Shown: positions 15,521 through 24,515, numbered from the stretch's first letter. The stretch: 64,000 bases of DNA from Acetomicrobium hydrogeniformans ATCC BAA-1850 (GCF_000160455.2 NZ_ACJX03000001.1:1-64000), one strand, 5' to 3'. Notes: generated from the sequence alone by a model not told the origin. Program-made: numbers and translations.

Positions 15521-17440
15521 TTAGGTGCCGATGATTTGGTTGAGGTACTTTTTAAGGCTTTTGATACTTAAATAAACATGATAACCTGCTTGGCTTAAGA
15601 TATCTGCCTGCTTCTTATCTTCTTCTAACAAAAGTGCAACCGGCTCGCTGTACCCCTTTTGCACCCCATCTGGCCAGGCAAGGTCTGCTATGGTAAGCAC
15701 CTCACCATGGGCATCAGCAATCTCATAATATATCTCCGGGTCAGGCAAATGATTTTCTTTAATCCAGTCTATCAACTCCTGAGTATCCCCGCTTATTAGC
15801 TGAGTCCTTTCGGAAACAGCCAAAGCTTGCGAATAATCAATCATCGCCGGTATAGCGGCAGAACCAGTTAAAAGCTCATCCAAAAAGCGGTTGGCCGCTT
15901 CGGCAAGTAATTTTCGCCTTTCAGCCAAAAAGGCAGTATAATTTTCCATTTTCCAAAGCTGGGGGTCTGCAGGCACCCACTGTGAAGCTAAAGCTCCGGG
16001 GAATCTTTTTTCTACCTCTGGCAAATATATTTCAGGTTTGGTATTACTTATTTTAAGATTTGTGTCCTGCGTCAAGAAACAGTAATTGGCTATAGCGTTT
16101 ACTTCTGCTTTTGAGTAACCGTAATCGTAAAGTAAAGATTTAGGGAAAATATGATGAATCTGCAGCGCATTAAGTTTACCCAGTAAATTGGCCGAAAGAG
16201 GCACACCGCTGCCCCAATCCAGAGCATTATAAACTCTGGTAAGTAAATAAACCATAGGATAAAACCTTGCGCCTAAACTCCAACCGGCAAAATTCTCCGG
16301 ACGAACAGTAAGATCACCGCGAGAAAGCCGCAACTGTTCAATTAAGCGATCAAGGGCTCCGTCAATTGGCTCTAAAACTTTTAAATCTTTGCTTAGCGTA
16401 CTTTCGGTCGCACCGGCAAAACGCCCCCATAAAAAACTATGTACATACCAATACAAAAGACGGTCGCGTTCGCGAGCATCACTTATTTTGCCGCCGTGCA
16501 GGGACAAATACCTGGCCATTACTGGAAAAGCATAGCGCCCGCCTAAAACACGGTCGTGGTCTAAACCAAGCCTGCCAGAAATCATATTCAATAAATAGTT
16601 ACTGTTATTTCTGGCCTCAGCCAAACCTTTTTGAAAATCAGCAGCACTTACATTTTCCAGAGCATCAAAGAAAGCTTCGCCGGTAAGTATAGCATTGGCA
16701 TTACGCAGCAGCCACTCTAAGCTAAAATTAAAACCCGCTTTATTCCATTGCGCTAAATAATCGCGCATCGTTTTTCTGGCTTCGGGCCAAAGAGTACAAA
16801 TTTTTGCCAGGGCCAGGTCGCCTTTGGATAATTTAGTCCCGCCGCTATTTACCATATTAAAAATATCAACCACTATCTCAATGGTTTTATCTTCACCGGT
16901 AACCTCTTCCACATGCAAATCGATTTCTTTGATATTTTCAACAGCATTCAGTCGCCCAATGTAAGTCTTCATTTTGTCGTCTAATAAGTCTGAAGCACCA
17001 CTTATGCGTTCCAAAAAACTAATAATACCTTTTTGCATAATTTCTGTAACATTTACCCATAAAGGATTACCCTGCATCTTTATAGGCATATAAAACTCAA
17101 AAATTTCTTCTTCCAGATTAAAATATAAATCTAAAAAGACTTGAGCATTCCCTTCGAAAAATGCCGGTGGTTTACCCCGAATAATTCCATACAAAGTAGT
17201 GACTCGCTGCTGCCCATCCAGCAAAAGCTTAACAATACCAGGCGATAAACCATCGCTGCCCCTATAGGCGGCAGTATCAGCTGGGGTAAGCCAGACCAAT
17301 AAACTGCCCACCGGATACCGGCGATAAAGAGACTGCATAAATTTGCGCACCTGATTGCGGTTCCAAACGTAACCCCTTTGAAATTCCGGCAGTGCAATAC
17401 TGCCCAAATCGATATTATCTAGAATAGTACTGATTTTCAT
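15521..17440 (-). CDS. DUF262/HNH (GmrSD-like) restriction-type protein
   Basis: 639-residue protein. N-terminal DUF262 (ParB-like nucleotide-dependent) domain: LPEFQRGYVW (17-26) and LLLDGQQRVTTL (72-83), the conserved DGQQR motif. A C-terminal DUF1524-type HNH nuclease follows: LQIHHIFPKS (426-435) and ANYCFLTQDTNL (451-462). The last 100 residues form an extra alpha/beta tail. Known relatives include GmrSD type IV restriction enzymes and BrxU, which use nucleotide to cut modified phage DNA. A stand-alone anti-phage role is inferred. A possible remnant of a relative is at 4352-4462. Confidence 0.85.
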   Translation of the reverse strand: MKISTILDNIDLGSIALPEFQRGYVWNRNQVRKFMQSLYRRYPVGSLLVWLTPADTAAYRGSDGLSPGIVKLLLDGQQRVTTLYGIIRGKPPAFFEGNAQVFLDLYFNLEEEIFEFYMPIKMQGNPLWVNVTEIMQKGIISFLERISGASDLLDDKMKTYIGRLNAVENIKEIDLHVEEVTGEDKTIEIVVDIFNMVNSGGTKLSKGDLALAKICTLWPEARKTMRDYLAQWNKAGFNFSLEWLLRNANAILTGEAFFDALENVSAADFQKGLAEARNNSNYLLNMISGRLGLDHDRVLGGRYAFPVMARYLSLHGGKISDARERDRLLYWYVHSFLWGRFAGATESTLSKDLKVLEPIDGALDRLIEQLRLSRGDLTVRPENFAGWSLGARFYPMVYLLTRVYNALDWGSGVPLSANLLGKLNALQIHHIFPKSLLYDYGYSKAEVNAIANYCFLTQDTNLKISNTKPEIYLPEVEKRFPGALASQWVPADPQLWKMENYTAFLAERRKLLAEAANRFLDELLTGSAAIPAMIDYSQALAVSERTQLISGDTQELIDWIKENHLPDPEIYYEIADAHGEVLTIADLAWPDGVQKGYSEPVALLLEEDKKQADILSQAGYHVYLSIKSLKKYLNQIIGT

Positions 17441-17532
17441 GCTGCAGGAACATATCTTCTATAAGATAAATATGCTCCCCTGCCACCTCCTTTTTATGTA
17501 TGTGATGCTATTCCATACTCCCATTTTTCATC

Positions 17533-17814
17533 TTAAGTAACGCTCATAAATTCTTTCCATTTCAACCAATATTTTTCTAAAGAATAATCTTGAATTTTCT
17601 TTTGCCCTGCTCCCCCCATAGTATTTCTTAACTCACGGTCCAAAATAAGCTTTTCCAACGCCCGGGCTAAACCGACAACATCGCCAAGTTCTACCAAAAA
17701 ATCTGTTTGCCCATCTTCTACTAATAAATCACGATTATCCCGCACATTACTGGCCACCACTGGTAGCCCAATCGCCATGGCTTCCATGATACATCTCGGC
17801 AAACCTTTGTAACT
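17533..17814 (-). pseudogene. C-terminal fragment of a GT4 glycosyltransferase
   Basis: The frame YKGLPRCIMEAMAIGLPVVA continues to KWKEFMSVT and matches the last third of the intact GT4 gene at 24672-25883 (shared GLPRCIMEAMA, PVVASNVR, DFLVEL/GFLVEL, EKLILDR, GAGQKKI). It contains the donor-nucleotide motif but no acceptor domain. The break point is where REPIN copy B begins. Confidence 0.8.
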
Positions 17815-17929
17815 GGGGTCACATGTAACTGGGGTCACATCTTTAGTTTTGAATCTTGGCATTTTCGGAAACCTCCGTTACACCTTTAAAGGTATTCAGC
17901 CGGAAAATTCAAGATTAAAGACGTGACCC
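17815..17929. repeat. REPIN-like unit, copy B
   Basis: An extra GGGGTCACAT start (17815) precedes a full unit (17831-17929) with the same left and right repeats and ACCTTTAAAGGT centre as copies A and C. A further partial repeat at 17938-17953 forms the end of the next gene. Confidence 0.85.
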
Positions 17930-17937
17930 TGTGGCTA

Positions 17938-19821
17938 TTAAAGATCTGAACCTGTGGCCCACAAAGAGTCATAGGCCATATTGATGTACATATCATAATA
18001 GGTCATGTAACTTGCTTCTGATGCTTTCTGCAAAGCACCCAGGTCAACCGAAAAGCCTTTCGGGAAAAGCGCAGCCCATCCGTAGGGCGATGCATCCGAC
18101 CAGGTCAATTTCTTGACCGTTTTTAGTTTATCAAGGAGGTCAGCAAATGTATCGTCGTAATAGGACGATAAGGTAAGTATCTTTGAAATAGTTAGCGGGA
18201 CCTTGTTTTCCAGGTCTTTGAAAAGGATATCGCCCGCTCCGAAAAGCTCGCCAGACAGCGTTAAGATTGCCATATATAGGGCAAAATAACGCACAAGCCG
18301 GTCGAAGGCATCGTCGCGCCATTGGGCCAATGACGCCCTGATCGGCTCATCATCGCCAAAGCAAGGGTATATGTAAATGCCATCTTCAATACCTTTTTTT
18401 CTTAAGTCAAAGGGGACGGATGATGAAGAAATCTTTAACTTAGAAGCTAAAACGATGCACTTTTCGCGCATTTCTTGAAGCTCAAAGGCTTCTTTAAGCG
18501 AAGGTATGCGCTGTATGTCTCGGAGGTTGTTGGCACAACTCATCTCGGAAGCGGGAAATTTTCCGATGTATACCCTATCTCCTGATTCGCACTCTCTCGA
18601 CTGACGCTCTTTGATCCACATATTCCATGAGTTAAGCATTATTCCATCTTTCATCTCGAAATCTTCATTGCTGAGCAAATGCCCTGTGCTGTCGAAGTAA
18701 TCTGCTAAGCATACATATACTCGGCCATCGATGATGCGCTCCTGTAGCCCAAGCGAATTTATGCGCTCTTCTGCTTCAATAAAGATCGCATACTGCTCAT
18801 CTTTATTTAAAATTCCAAAATCTTCGACTTTGAGAATGACACCTTGCACAGCCTCTTCGTCTTGCGTCTTTTTATCCAATACGATTGGCCAGGCAACAGG
18901 ATTTTCTTCCTCGGACCGAATCATCTCGTAACCCATCTTCAAGATGGTTTGATACCACTCAAGCACAGCAAGGGCCTTTTTGTCTATCCAATTCCCCTCG
19001 ATCAAAGGTATGGATGACATGAAAAGATTGGGCGGATCTTTCGGACAAAGCACCCATCCTGCTTCGACGGCGCCGCTGTTTACTAGGGAGCGCACTTCCT
19101 CTAGCAAGGATTCTAGAGCAGTTTCAAAGTCCTCGTCTCGAACATCAAGCAGGCCGTAATTGAAGTCTCTGCCATGCAAAAAATCGTCTCCGTCTTCGGG
19201 AGATTCAAACTTTGAGCATATCGCCGCGATCTTACTTTCCTCTCCTGAATTTACGAGAATTTGACGCATTAAATCCCAACCCCAAGGGATCGCCCTGTTT
19301 CCCTGCAACAAAAAATATTCCCTTACCATGGCGGGCAGTTCTGATTCAAGCATCTCATCCCATGTCCTAACAGTCCTTTCGTTTAAACTCCAAAGTAAGT
19401 CTGCCATTTCTTCCGAAAGCGGATAAGCTTCACGAGCAAAGGTCGTATCGACAGCCTGGGCAAAGCTTGAAACCTGCAGGGACATCAAAAGTCTTTTTAG
19501 TCGTTCGGTAAGCAAGTCAACTTCTAACTGCATTTCCCTCTGTCTGTTTCGCAGGTCATCGTTTATGCAATAAAAGAGAGAGGCCAAAAAGTCGATTTGT
19601 GGTTTTAACACGTCAAACTTTTCCTTCACATACTTAAGTCCTTTGTCGCTATACTCCTCTGCTAAGGCTTCGGTAAAGCGATTATATAAGCTTTTTACTG
19701 AATCACGACGAAATTCGGACCCATTTGCGGCCAGAACTTCCTTTACCCATTCCTTTACAGTTTTTTTAACCATGGGAGAAATATTTTTCAGATCAATTGA
19801 TGATGATTTTAATGTACTCAT
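17938..19821 (-). CDS. Unrecognised 627-residue protein
   Basis: Large, acidic, apparently soluble protein with no signal peptide, no transmembrane segment and no motif that I recognise. Residues 60-115 are strongly helical with a probable coiled coil; the middle contains several Trp-rich segments (VLEWYQTILKMGYEMI, MLNSWNMWIKERQS); a late segment (YFALYMAILTLSGELFGAGD) is hydrophobic but short. The final residues GSDL and the TAA stop derive from a degraded family 1 repeat. It stands alone between TA and remnant sequences. Phage-defence or another accessory role is possible, but nothing in the sequence proves it. Confidence 0.75.
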   Translation of the reverse strand: MSTLKSSSIDLKNISPMVKKTVKEWVKEVLAANGSEFRRDSVKSLYNRFTEALAEEYSDKGLKYVKEKFDVLKPQIDFLASLFYCINDDLRNRQREMQLEVDLLTERLKRLLMSLQVSSFAQAVDTTFAREAYPLSEEMADLLWSLNERTVRTWDEMLESELPAMVREYFLLQGNRAIPWGWDLMRQILVNSGEESKIAAICSKFESPEDGDDFLHGRDFNYGLLDVRDEDFETALESLLEEVRSLVNSGAVEAGWVLCPKDPPNLFMSSIPLIEGNWIDKKALAVLEWYQTILKMGYEMIRSEEENPVAWPIVLDKKTQDEEAVQGVILKVEDFGILNKDEQYAIFIEAEERINSLGLQERIIDGRVYVCLADYFDSTGHLLSNEDFEMKDGIMLNSWNMWIKERQSRECESGDRVYIGKFPASEMSCANNLRDIQRIPSLKEAFELQEMREKCIVLASKLKISSSSVPFDLRKKGIEDGIYIYPCFGDDEPIRASLAQWRDDAFDRLVRYFALYMAILTLSGELFGAGDILFKDLENKVPLTISKILTLSSYYDDTFADLLDKLKTVKKLTWSDASPYGWAALFPKGFSVDLGALQKASEASYMTYYDMYINMAYDSLWATGSDL

Positions 19822-20013
19822 TGCAATACTCCTCTCATTTTAAAGATAGTCTAAGTTCATCCAAAATTAACTTTGGCGTCAGGCGTTTTAAGATCAGAGG
19901 AAAAACATCCCCTTCGGCTATGCGGACCAAAAGCAGCGGAAGGATGCTGATCGACTAATGCGAAAAAGTACTGAACAAACTGCTGAAATGAACCTAAATT
20001 CCACGCTTTTTGC
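19822..20013. other. Intergenic, nothing recognised
   Basis: Leader of the 627-residue gene and spacer to vapC. No motif found. Confidence 0.4.
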
Positions 20014-20400
20014 TCACCAAAGAACTTTTACCGGATATTGAGAGATTTGAGAGTCAACCGTCAGAATGGACAGCCCTTCTAATTGAGCTTGTGAAATTAG
20101 CAAGCGATCAAAAGGGTCCCGATGATAGTCCGGAAGGGTATAGACATGTAAGACATGGCTTAAAACAATGGGCAGGTTTTCAATGGCGTTAAGGGCCACT
20201 TGTTCAGGAATAAAATGCTCAAGATTATCAGAAACCTTTAGCTTGCCAAGTTTAGCTTTTATTGCAATTTCCCAACCGCTGGCAGCGCTCAAGAATAATT
20301 GGTTTTTGCCATCACCCATAATTTCGCGAGCCTTTTCGGACAACCTTGGGTCATCTGTGATCCACCACAAAAACGCGTGGGTATCTAACAGGAGTCGCAT
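20014..20400 (-). CDS. vapC: VapC-type PIN-domain toxin
   Basis: 128-residue PIN RNase. Acidic active-site residues in place: Asp6 (LLDTHAFLW), Glu44 (SGWEIAIK), Asp95/Asp98 (HRDPFDRLL) and Asp116 (LTVDSQI). PIN toxins cleave tRNA or rRNA under stress. Translation is probably coupled: the ATG at 20400 lies 16 bp inside the antitoxin gene. Length and motifs are intact, unlike most other toxins in the window. Confidence 0.92.
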   Translation of the reverse strand: MRLLLDTHAFLWWITDDPRLSEKAREIMGDGKNQLFLSAASGWEIAIKAKLGKLKVSDNLEHFIPEQVALNAIENLPIVLSHVLHVYTLPDYHRDPFDRLLISQAQLEGLSILTVDSQISQYPVKVLW

Positions 20401-20633
20401 TTTTCAAATTCATTAAGGATATCTTCGGGAAGTGGCGCATCAAAGTCGTCAGCGATGACTAGCTTCCCCTTTGCGCTTCCTGGAATGCGCTGTGCTGTCT
20501 GTCTTTCTATCGACACCAGTCGGGCGACAGGTTTGCCTGCTCTTGCAATGATGACTTCTTTGCCTTCTTCCACTTGGGCTAAGAGCTTGGAAAGGTTGGT
20601 TTTGGCTTCATGAACATTTACCTTGAGCAACAT
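20385..20633 (-). CDS. Phd/YefM-type antitoxin of vapC
   Basis: 82-residue antitoxin: N-terminal Phd fold LKVNVHEAKTNLSKLLAQVE then GKEVIIARAGKPVARLV, and a C-terminal acidic toxin-binding tail (DDFDAPLPEDI). The ribosome site AAGGAGTGAG precedes ATG 20633. The promoter has two tandem near-palindromic boxes in its spacer, fitting autorepression by the antitoxin or complex. Confidence 0.9.
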   Translation of the reverse strand: MLLKVNVHEAKTNLSKLLAQVEEGKEVIIARAGKPVARLVSIERQTAQRIPGSAKGKLVIADDFDAPLPEDILNEFEKCDSC

Positions 20634-20655
20634 TAAGACTCACTCCTTTTTTAAA

Positions 20656-20684
20656 AGTATAGACTAAGTCATGGACTAAGTCAA
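20656..20684 (-). promoter_or_regulatory. phd-vapC promoter with tandem operators
   Basis: -35 TTGACT (20684-20679), 17-bp spacer, -10 TATACT (20661-20656). Two GACTAAGTC boxes (20662-20670 and 20674-20682), each a GACT-A-AGTC dyad, fill the spacer. Confidence 0.75.
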
Positions 20685-20696
20685 CTTAGCCTAACT

Positions 20697-20796
20697 GGGG
20701 TCACATCTTTAGTGTTGAATTTTGGCATTCTCGGACACCTCCATTAACCTTTAAAGGTATTCAACCGGAAAATTCATGATTAATGACGTGAGACCC
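20697..20796. repeat. REPIN-like unit, copy C
   Basis: GGGGTCACATCTTTAGTG at left, ATGATTAATGACGTGAGACC at right, ACCTTTAAAGGT centre. 100 bp, upstream of the phd-vapC promoter. Confidence 0.82.
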
Positions 20797-20850
20797 ATTC
20801 ATTACCAGGAATGCAATTTTATTCTATAATTATCAATGAGGTGAACATAA

Positions 20851-21099
20851 ATGTCCATATTGACTGCATTCGTGGAAACAGCCATGCATGAGGCAAGGTA
20901 TAAAATGCTCGAGGATGGCACGTTTTTTGGGGAAATTCCTTCTTGCCCCGGCGTGTGGGCAAACGAAAAGACCTTGGAAGTGTGCCGTGACGTGCTGAGG
21001 GAGGTCCTTGAGGAATGGCTAATTTTAAAACTTCGAGACGGAGATCTTCTTCCTAAAATAGGCGAAATCAACCTTAACACAATAGCGACTGAAGCATGA
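20851..21099 (+). CDS. hicB: HicB-family antitoxin
   Basis: 82-residue HicB: AMHEARYKMLEDGTFFGEIP then SCPGVWANEKTLEVCRDVLR and EWLILKLRDGDLLP, the partial RNase H fold without a separate DNA-binding domain. GAGGTG lies before ATG 20851. The TGA stop overlaps the hicA ATG (ATGA), so the genes were coupled. The following hicA is frameshifted. Confidence 0.87.
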   Translation: MSILTAFVETAMHEARYKMLEDGTFFGEIPSCPGVWANEKTLEVCRDVLREVLEEWLILKLRDGDLLPKIGEINLNTIATEA

Positions 21100-21339
21100 A
21101 CCCTAAAAACCAGCGTGAACTGATCAAACGTTTGAAAACATTAGGTTTTACCGGTCCATATTCCGGTGGACGTCATTCGTTTAAGGCGCGATACGTTGAA
21201 GTTAAAAGCACCAAGTCCTCATGTAGGGGATATCGGTATTCTAATGCTTAAAGAAATTTTAAGACAGGCGGGCATTTCTGAAGATGAGTGGAATAATACC
21301 AGAATAAGATCAACCTGCCAGATTAAATTTAAAGATTAA
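21096..21339 (+). pseudogene. hicA: hicA with a frameshift
   Basis: First frame from ATG 21096: MNPKNQRELIKRLKTLGF then TGPYSGGRHSFKAR, with the catalytic His of GGRHSF. After about 21190 the HicA sequence continues in another frame (DTLKLKAPSPHVGDIG then MLKEILRQAGISEDEW). One base appears to be missing at the switch. The second frame ends in TAA 21337-21339, where a family 1 repeat begins, so the 3' end has also been rewritten. Confidence 0.85.
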
Positions 21340-21351
21340 AGATCCGATCCC
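21322..21351 (-). repeat. REP-like repeat, family 1
   Basis: Plus strand AAATTTAAAGATTAAAGATC then CGATCCC, at the 3' end of the hicA pseudogene. Confidence 0.8.
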
Positions 21352-21377
21352 AGTGCCGACCGAACATTTTACACCAA

Positions 21378-21403
21378 AAATTCAAGATTAAAGACCCGAC
21401 CCC
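21378..21403 (-). repeat. REP-like repeat, family 1
   Basis: Plus strand AAATTCAAGATTAAAGACCC then GACCCC, 27 bp after the previous copy. Confidence 0.85.
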
Positions 21404-21425
21404 ATTTCGAAAGGGAAGTGATATA

Positions 21426-21647
21426 GTGTTCACGAATGAAAATAATATTGAAGAAAGAATACAGGAGCTTCCCAATGATTTAAAAAAAGAAGTCCTGGAT
21501 TATGTAGACTTTTTACTCAATAAATATAAAAGTAAGGATATCAAAAAAACAGATAGTTTCAAATTTGACTGGGAAGGCGGATTATCTGATGCAAACATAA
21601 AAATAAGTTCTGTTGACCTTCAGCATAAAGCTTTAGATTGGAGATAG
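21426..21647 (+). CDS. DUF2281/VapB-like antitoxin
   Basis: 73-residue protein, residues 9-35 (IEERIQELPNDLKKEVLDYV then DFLLNKY) being the DUF2281 helix pair, with a C-terminal toxin-binding tail ending LDWR. GTG start at 21426 with AGGGAAGTG upstream. Normally followed by a PIN toxin; here only the toxin's last piece remains. Confidence 0.78.
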   Translation: MFTNENNIEERIQELPNDLKKEVLDYVDFLLNKYKSKDIKKTDSFKFDWEGGLSDANIKISSVDLQHKALDWR

Positions 21648-21648
21648 G

Positions 21649-21711
21649 ATCTTTGACGATGCTTATCAATGTGTTGCTGCTAAATATTATAAATTGAAAA
21701 TAATTACCATT
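21649..21711 (+). pseudogene. Terminal fragment of a PIN toxin
   Basis: Reads IFDDAYQCVAAKYYKLKIIT, the last helix and strand of a PIN domain. Everything between the antitoxin stop and this point of the toxin is deleted, and the last catalytic Asp is gone. Confidence 0.5.
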
Positions 21712-21817
21712 CGGAGAGATCCCCTAGGCCGGCTACTTACACATAACCCGAACAAAAATCGACCAAACCAGTCATCACCGGTTAAGCTTGCATTTATGCC
21801 AAGTTCGTTTCGTCTAT

Positions 21818-22100
21818 TTACTGCCCAAGCAACTTTAAAACTTCGTCTTTGGATTTGGCGTCAAGGATGACTTCCGCTGCGACGTCGAGTTTAACTTCGT
21901 CGGTGACGGAGCGGATTATCTTTTCGTCAGAAGACGACAGGCCGAATTTTCGGCGCAACAGTTTTATAAGCACATCTTGTTTGCCCTTGATTTTGCCTTC
22001 TATTTTGCATCTTTCTTCCCCTTGCTGTATCAGCTTTTCAGCAAAAGATGGCATGATTTCTTCACCTCAAAGTTTTTTACTATCCGCTGCATGATGGTTT
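21818..22100 (-). pseudogene. 3' fragment of an Rpn nuclease gene
   Basis: Near-identical to the last quarter of the intact Rpn gene at 13825-14817, including the K/E-G hexads and LLGQ end, and sharing about 55 bp of downstream flank (GCCAAGTTCGTTTCGTCTAT). It lacks the nuclease domain. A family 1 repeat begins at its broken side. Confidence 0.88.
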
Positions 22101-22110
22101 GAGTATGTCA

Positions 22111-22136
22111 AAATTCAAGATTAAAGACCCGACCCC
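22111..22136 (-). repeat. REP-like repeat, family 1
   Basis: Plus strand AAATTCAAGATTAAAGACCC then GACCCC, four bases downstream of the ugd stop codon. Confidence 0.85.
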
Positions 22137-22140
22137 AGTA

Positions 22141-23463
22141 CTACTGGCCCATGCCGAAGTACTTGAAGCCGCGGGATTCCATGTCCTTTTTCTTGTAGAT
22201 GTTGCGCAGGTCGAAAAAGTAGGGCTGGCGCAGCAGTTCCTTTACCCTGTTTAAATCAAGGCTTCTGAACTGGTTCCATTCCGTGATGATTACCAGGGCG
22301 TCGCTGCCTTCCATGGTCTCATATTCGTTTTGACAGTAAATGATCCTGTCTTCGATGTTTTTGAGCCTCCATTTGGCTTCCCTATGGGCTGCCGGGTCGT
22401 AGACCTTAAAGGTGGCACCCTTACTTGCGAGCTCGTTTAGTATGGTTATGGAGGGTGCCTCGCGCATGTCGTCGGTGTTCGGCTTAAAGGCAAGCCCAAG
22501 CACTGCCAATTGCTTTCCCGATAAGTCTCCCAAGACGCGCTCTATCTTTTGTGCGGCCAAAAGCTTTTGGCGTTCGTTTGCCTCGACGGTCTGCTCGACC
22601 AAGCTTAAAGTCACGCCGAATTTGCGCGCCATCTCGGCAAAGGCCCTGGTGTCTTTGGGAAAGCAGCTTCCGCCGTAGCCCGGTCCGGGGTGCAGGAACT
22701 TGGGCCCGATGCGGCCGTCCATGCCCATGGCCCTGGCGACGTCCTGCACGTTTGCCCCCACGTGCTCGCAAAGGTTTGCCACCTCGTTTATGAAGGTCAC
22801 CTTCATCGCCAAAAAGGCGTTTGAGGCGTACTTTATCATCTCGGCCGTCTCTATGTTCGTCTCGACGAAGGGCGTCTCGTTTAAGTACAATACCCTGTAA
22901 ACCTGCTTCATCACCTCAAGCGCCCGATTTGAGTCCGTGCCGATCACCACCCTGTCGGGGTGGGTGAAGTCGTGCACGGCCGAGCCTTCCCGCAGGAATT
23001 CGGGGTTTGAGACGACGTCAAACTCAAAGCTTGCCCCTCTTTTTGCCATCTCCTCGTTTATCCATTCTTTGACCTTTTTGCCCGTCCCGATGGGCACGGT
23101 GCTTTTGTTCACGATGACCGTGTAGCCGTTCATGTAGCGGGCGATGTCGCGGGCGACCTGCTCGACATACGTAAGGTCTGCGCTTCCGTCGTCTGCGGGA
23201 GGCGTTCCCACGGCGATAAATATCACGTCGCAGCTTTCGACGGCCTGCCTTAAGTCGGTGGTAAACTCAAGCCTCTTGTAGTAGACGTTTCTTTCGACTA
23301 TCGGCTGTAAGCCTGGCTCAAAGATGGGGATCACGCCGCGCTTCAGGCTTTCTATCTTTTCTTTGTCTTTGTCCACGCATATCACGTTTAATCCGAAATC
23401 AGACAAACAGCTTCCCGAAACAAGCCCAACGTAACCCGTCCCAACGACGGCTATCTTGTTCAT
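22141..23463 (-). CDS. ugd: UDP-glucose 6-dehydrogenase
   Basis: 440-residue cytosolic enzyme oxidising UDP-glucose to UDP-glucuronate with two NAD+. Seen: Rossmann motif GTGYVG (8-13), SNPEFLREGSA (152-162), Lys211 in IKYASNAFLA, catalytic Cys267 in GYGGSCFPKD, and a C-terminal UDP-binding domain with LGLAFKPNTDD. Full normal length. It lies 21 bp after the epimerase gene, so UDP-glucuronate made here feeds that enzyme. Last gene of the glycan locus. Confidence 0.94.
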   Translation of the reverse strand: MNKIAVVGTGYVGLVSGSCLSDFGLNVICVDKDKEKIESLKRGVIPIFEPGLQPIVERNVYYKRLEFTTDLRQAVESCDVIFIAVGTPPADDGSADLTYVEQVARDIARYMNGYTVIVNKSTVPIGTGKKVKEWINEEMAKRGASFEFDVVSNPEFLREGSAVHDFTHPDRVVIGTDSNRALEVMKQVYRVLYLNETPFVETNIETAEMIKYASNAFLAMKVTFINEVANLCEHVGANVQDVARAMGMDGRIGPKFLHPGPGYGGSCFPKDTRAFAEMARKFGVTLSLVEQTVEANERQKLLAAQKIERVLGDLSGKQLAVLGLAFKPNTDDMREAPSITILNELASKGATFKVYDPAAHREAKWRLKNIEDRIIYCQNEYETMEGSDALVIITEWNQFRSLDLNRVKELLRQPYFFDLRNIYKKKDMESRGFKYFGMGQ

Positions 23464-23483
23464 GAACGTCCACTCCTTGCCCT

Positions 23484-24515
23484 TTAAACTTTATAATATT
23501 TCCTGTACCACTCCACGAACTTTGCCAAGCCCTCCTCTATTTGCGTCTCGGGCTTGAAACCGATGGCTTTTTCAAGGTCCGCCACGTCGGCGTAAGTCAT
23601 TATAACGTCGCCAGGCTGCATGTCCAAGTATACTTTTTGGGCCTTTTTGCCAAGACAATTTTCAAGTACTGCAATGAACCTTGAAAGCTTCACGGGGCTG
23701 TTGTTGCCCAGGTTATAGATCTTGTAGGGCGCAAAGCTTTCGCTTATCGGGCCTGCCTTTTCGTTCCAGTCGGGGTTTGGTTTTGGCGTGAGGTCAATAA
23801 GGCGGTAAAGGGCTTTTACCACGTCGTCAATGTAGGTAAAGTCGCGGCTCATCCTGCCGTGGTTGAAGACTTTTATAGGCACCCCTGCCAAGATGTCGCG
23901 GGTGAAGGAAAAGTAAGCCATGTCAGGCCTTCCCCAGGGGCCGTAGACGGTAAAAAGGCGCACCCCCGTCGAGGGGATGCCGTAAAGGTGGGCGTAAGTG
24001 TGGGCCATCAATTCGTTTGCCTTTTTCGTGGCGGCATACAAGCTCACAGGGTGGTCCGTGTTGTGCTCCGTCGAAAAGGGGACGGTCTTATTGCCGCCGT
24101 AAACGGAGCTTGACGAGGCAAAAAGCAGGTGTTTAACGGGATAATTTCGGCAGGCTTCAAGGACGTTTACGAACCCCACCAGGTTTGAATCCACGTAGGC
24201 GTAGGGGTTTTCGATGGAATAGCGCACCCCCGCCTGGGCCGCCAAGTTCACCACGTATTCGGGCCTACAAGCGGCAAAAATTTCGTCCACGACAGGTTTT
24301 TTCTTTAAATCCGCGCGGTAAAAGACGAAGTTGCCATAGGCGCGCAGTATATCCAGGCGGTCTTCCTTAAGCTTGGGGTCGTAGTAGTTGTTTAGGTTGT
24401 CTAACCCAACGACGAAATACCTTCGCTCAAGCATAAATTTTGCGAGATGAAAGCCGATAAACCCGGCAACGCCGGTGATCAGGATTTTTGACTGTATAGG
24501 TAAGGTGTCGGTCAT
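23484..24515 (-). CDS. UDP-glucuronate 4-epimerase (NAD-dependent SDR epimerase)
   Basis: 343-residue short-chain dehydrogenase/reductase. Seen: GVAGFIG nucleotide-binding motif (15-21), DNLNNYYDP (39-47) typical of UDP-glucuronate epimerases, Ser-rich SSSS (134-137) with catalytic Tyr160-x3-Lys164 (YAATK). Expected to interconvert UDP-glucuronate and UDP-galacturonate in the cytosol. It is paired with ugd and probably supplies uronic acid for the surface polymer. Substrate is inferred from motif and neighbour. Confidence 0.88.
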   Translation of the reverse strand: MTDTLPIQSKILITGVAGFIGFHLAKFMLERRYFVVGLDNLNNYYDPKLKEDRLDILRAYGNFVFYRADLKKKPVVDEIFAACRPEYVVNLAAQAGVRYSIENPYAYVDSNLVGFVNVLEACRNYPVKHLLFASSSSVYGGNKTVPFSTEHNTDHPVSLYAATKKANELMAHTYAHLYGIPSTGVRLFTVYGPWGRPDMAYFSFTRDILAGVPIKVFNHGRMSRDFTYIDDVVKALYRLIDLTPKPNPDWNEKAGPISESFAPYKIYNLGNNSPVKLSRFIAVLENCLGKKAQKVYLDMQPGDVIMTYADVADLEKAIGFKPETQIEEGLAKFVEWYRKYYKV

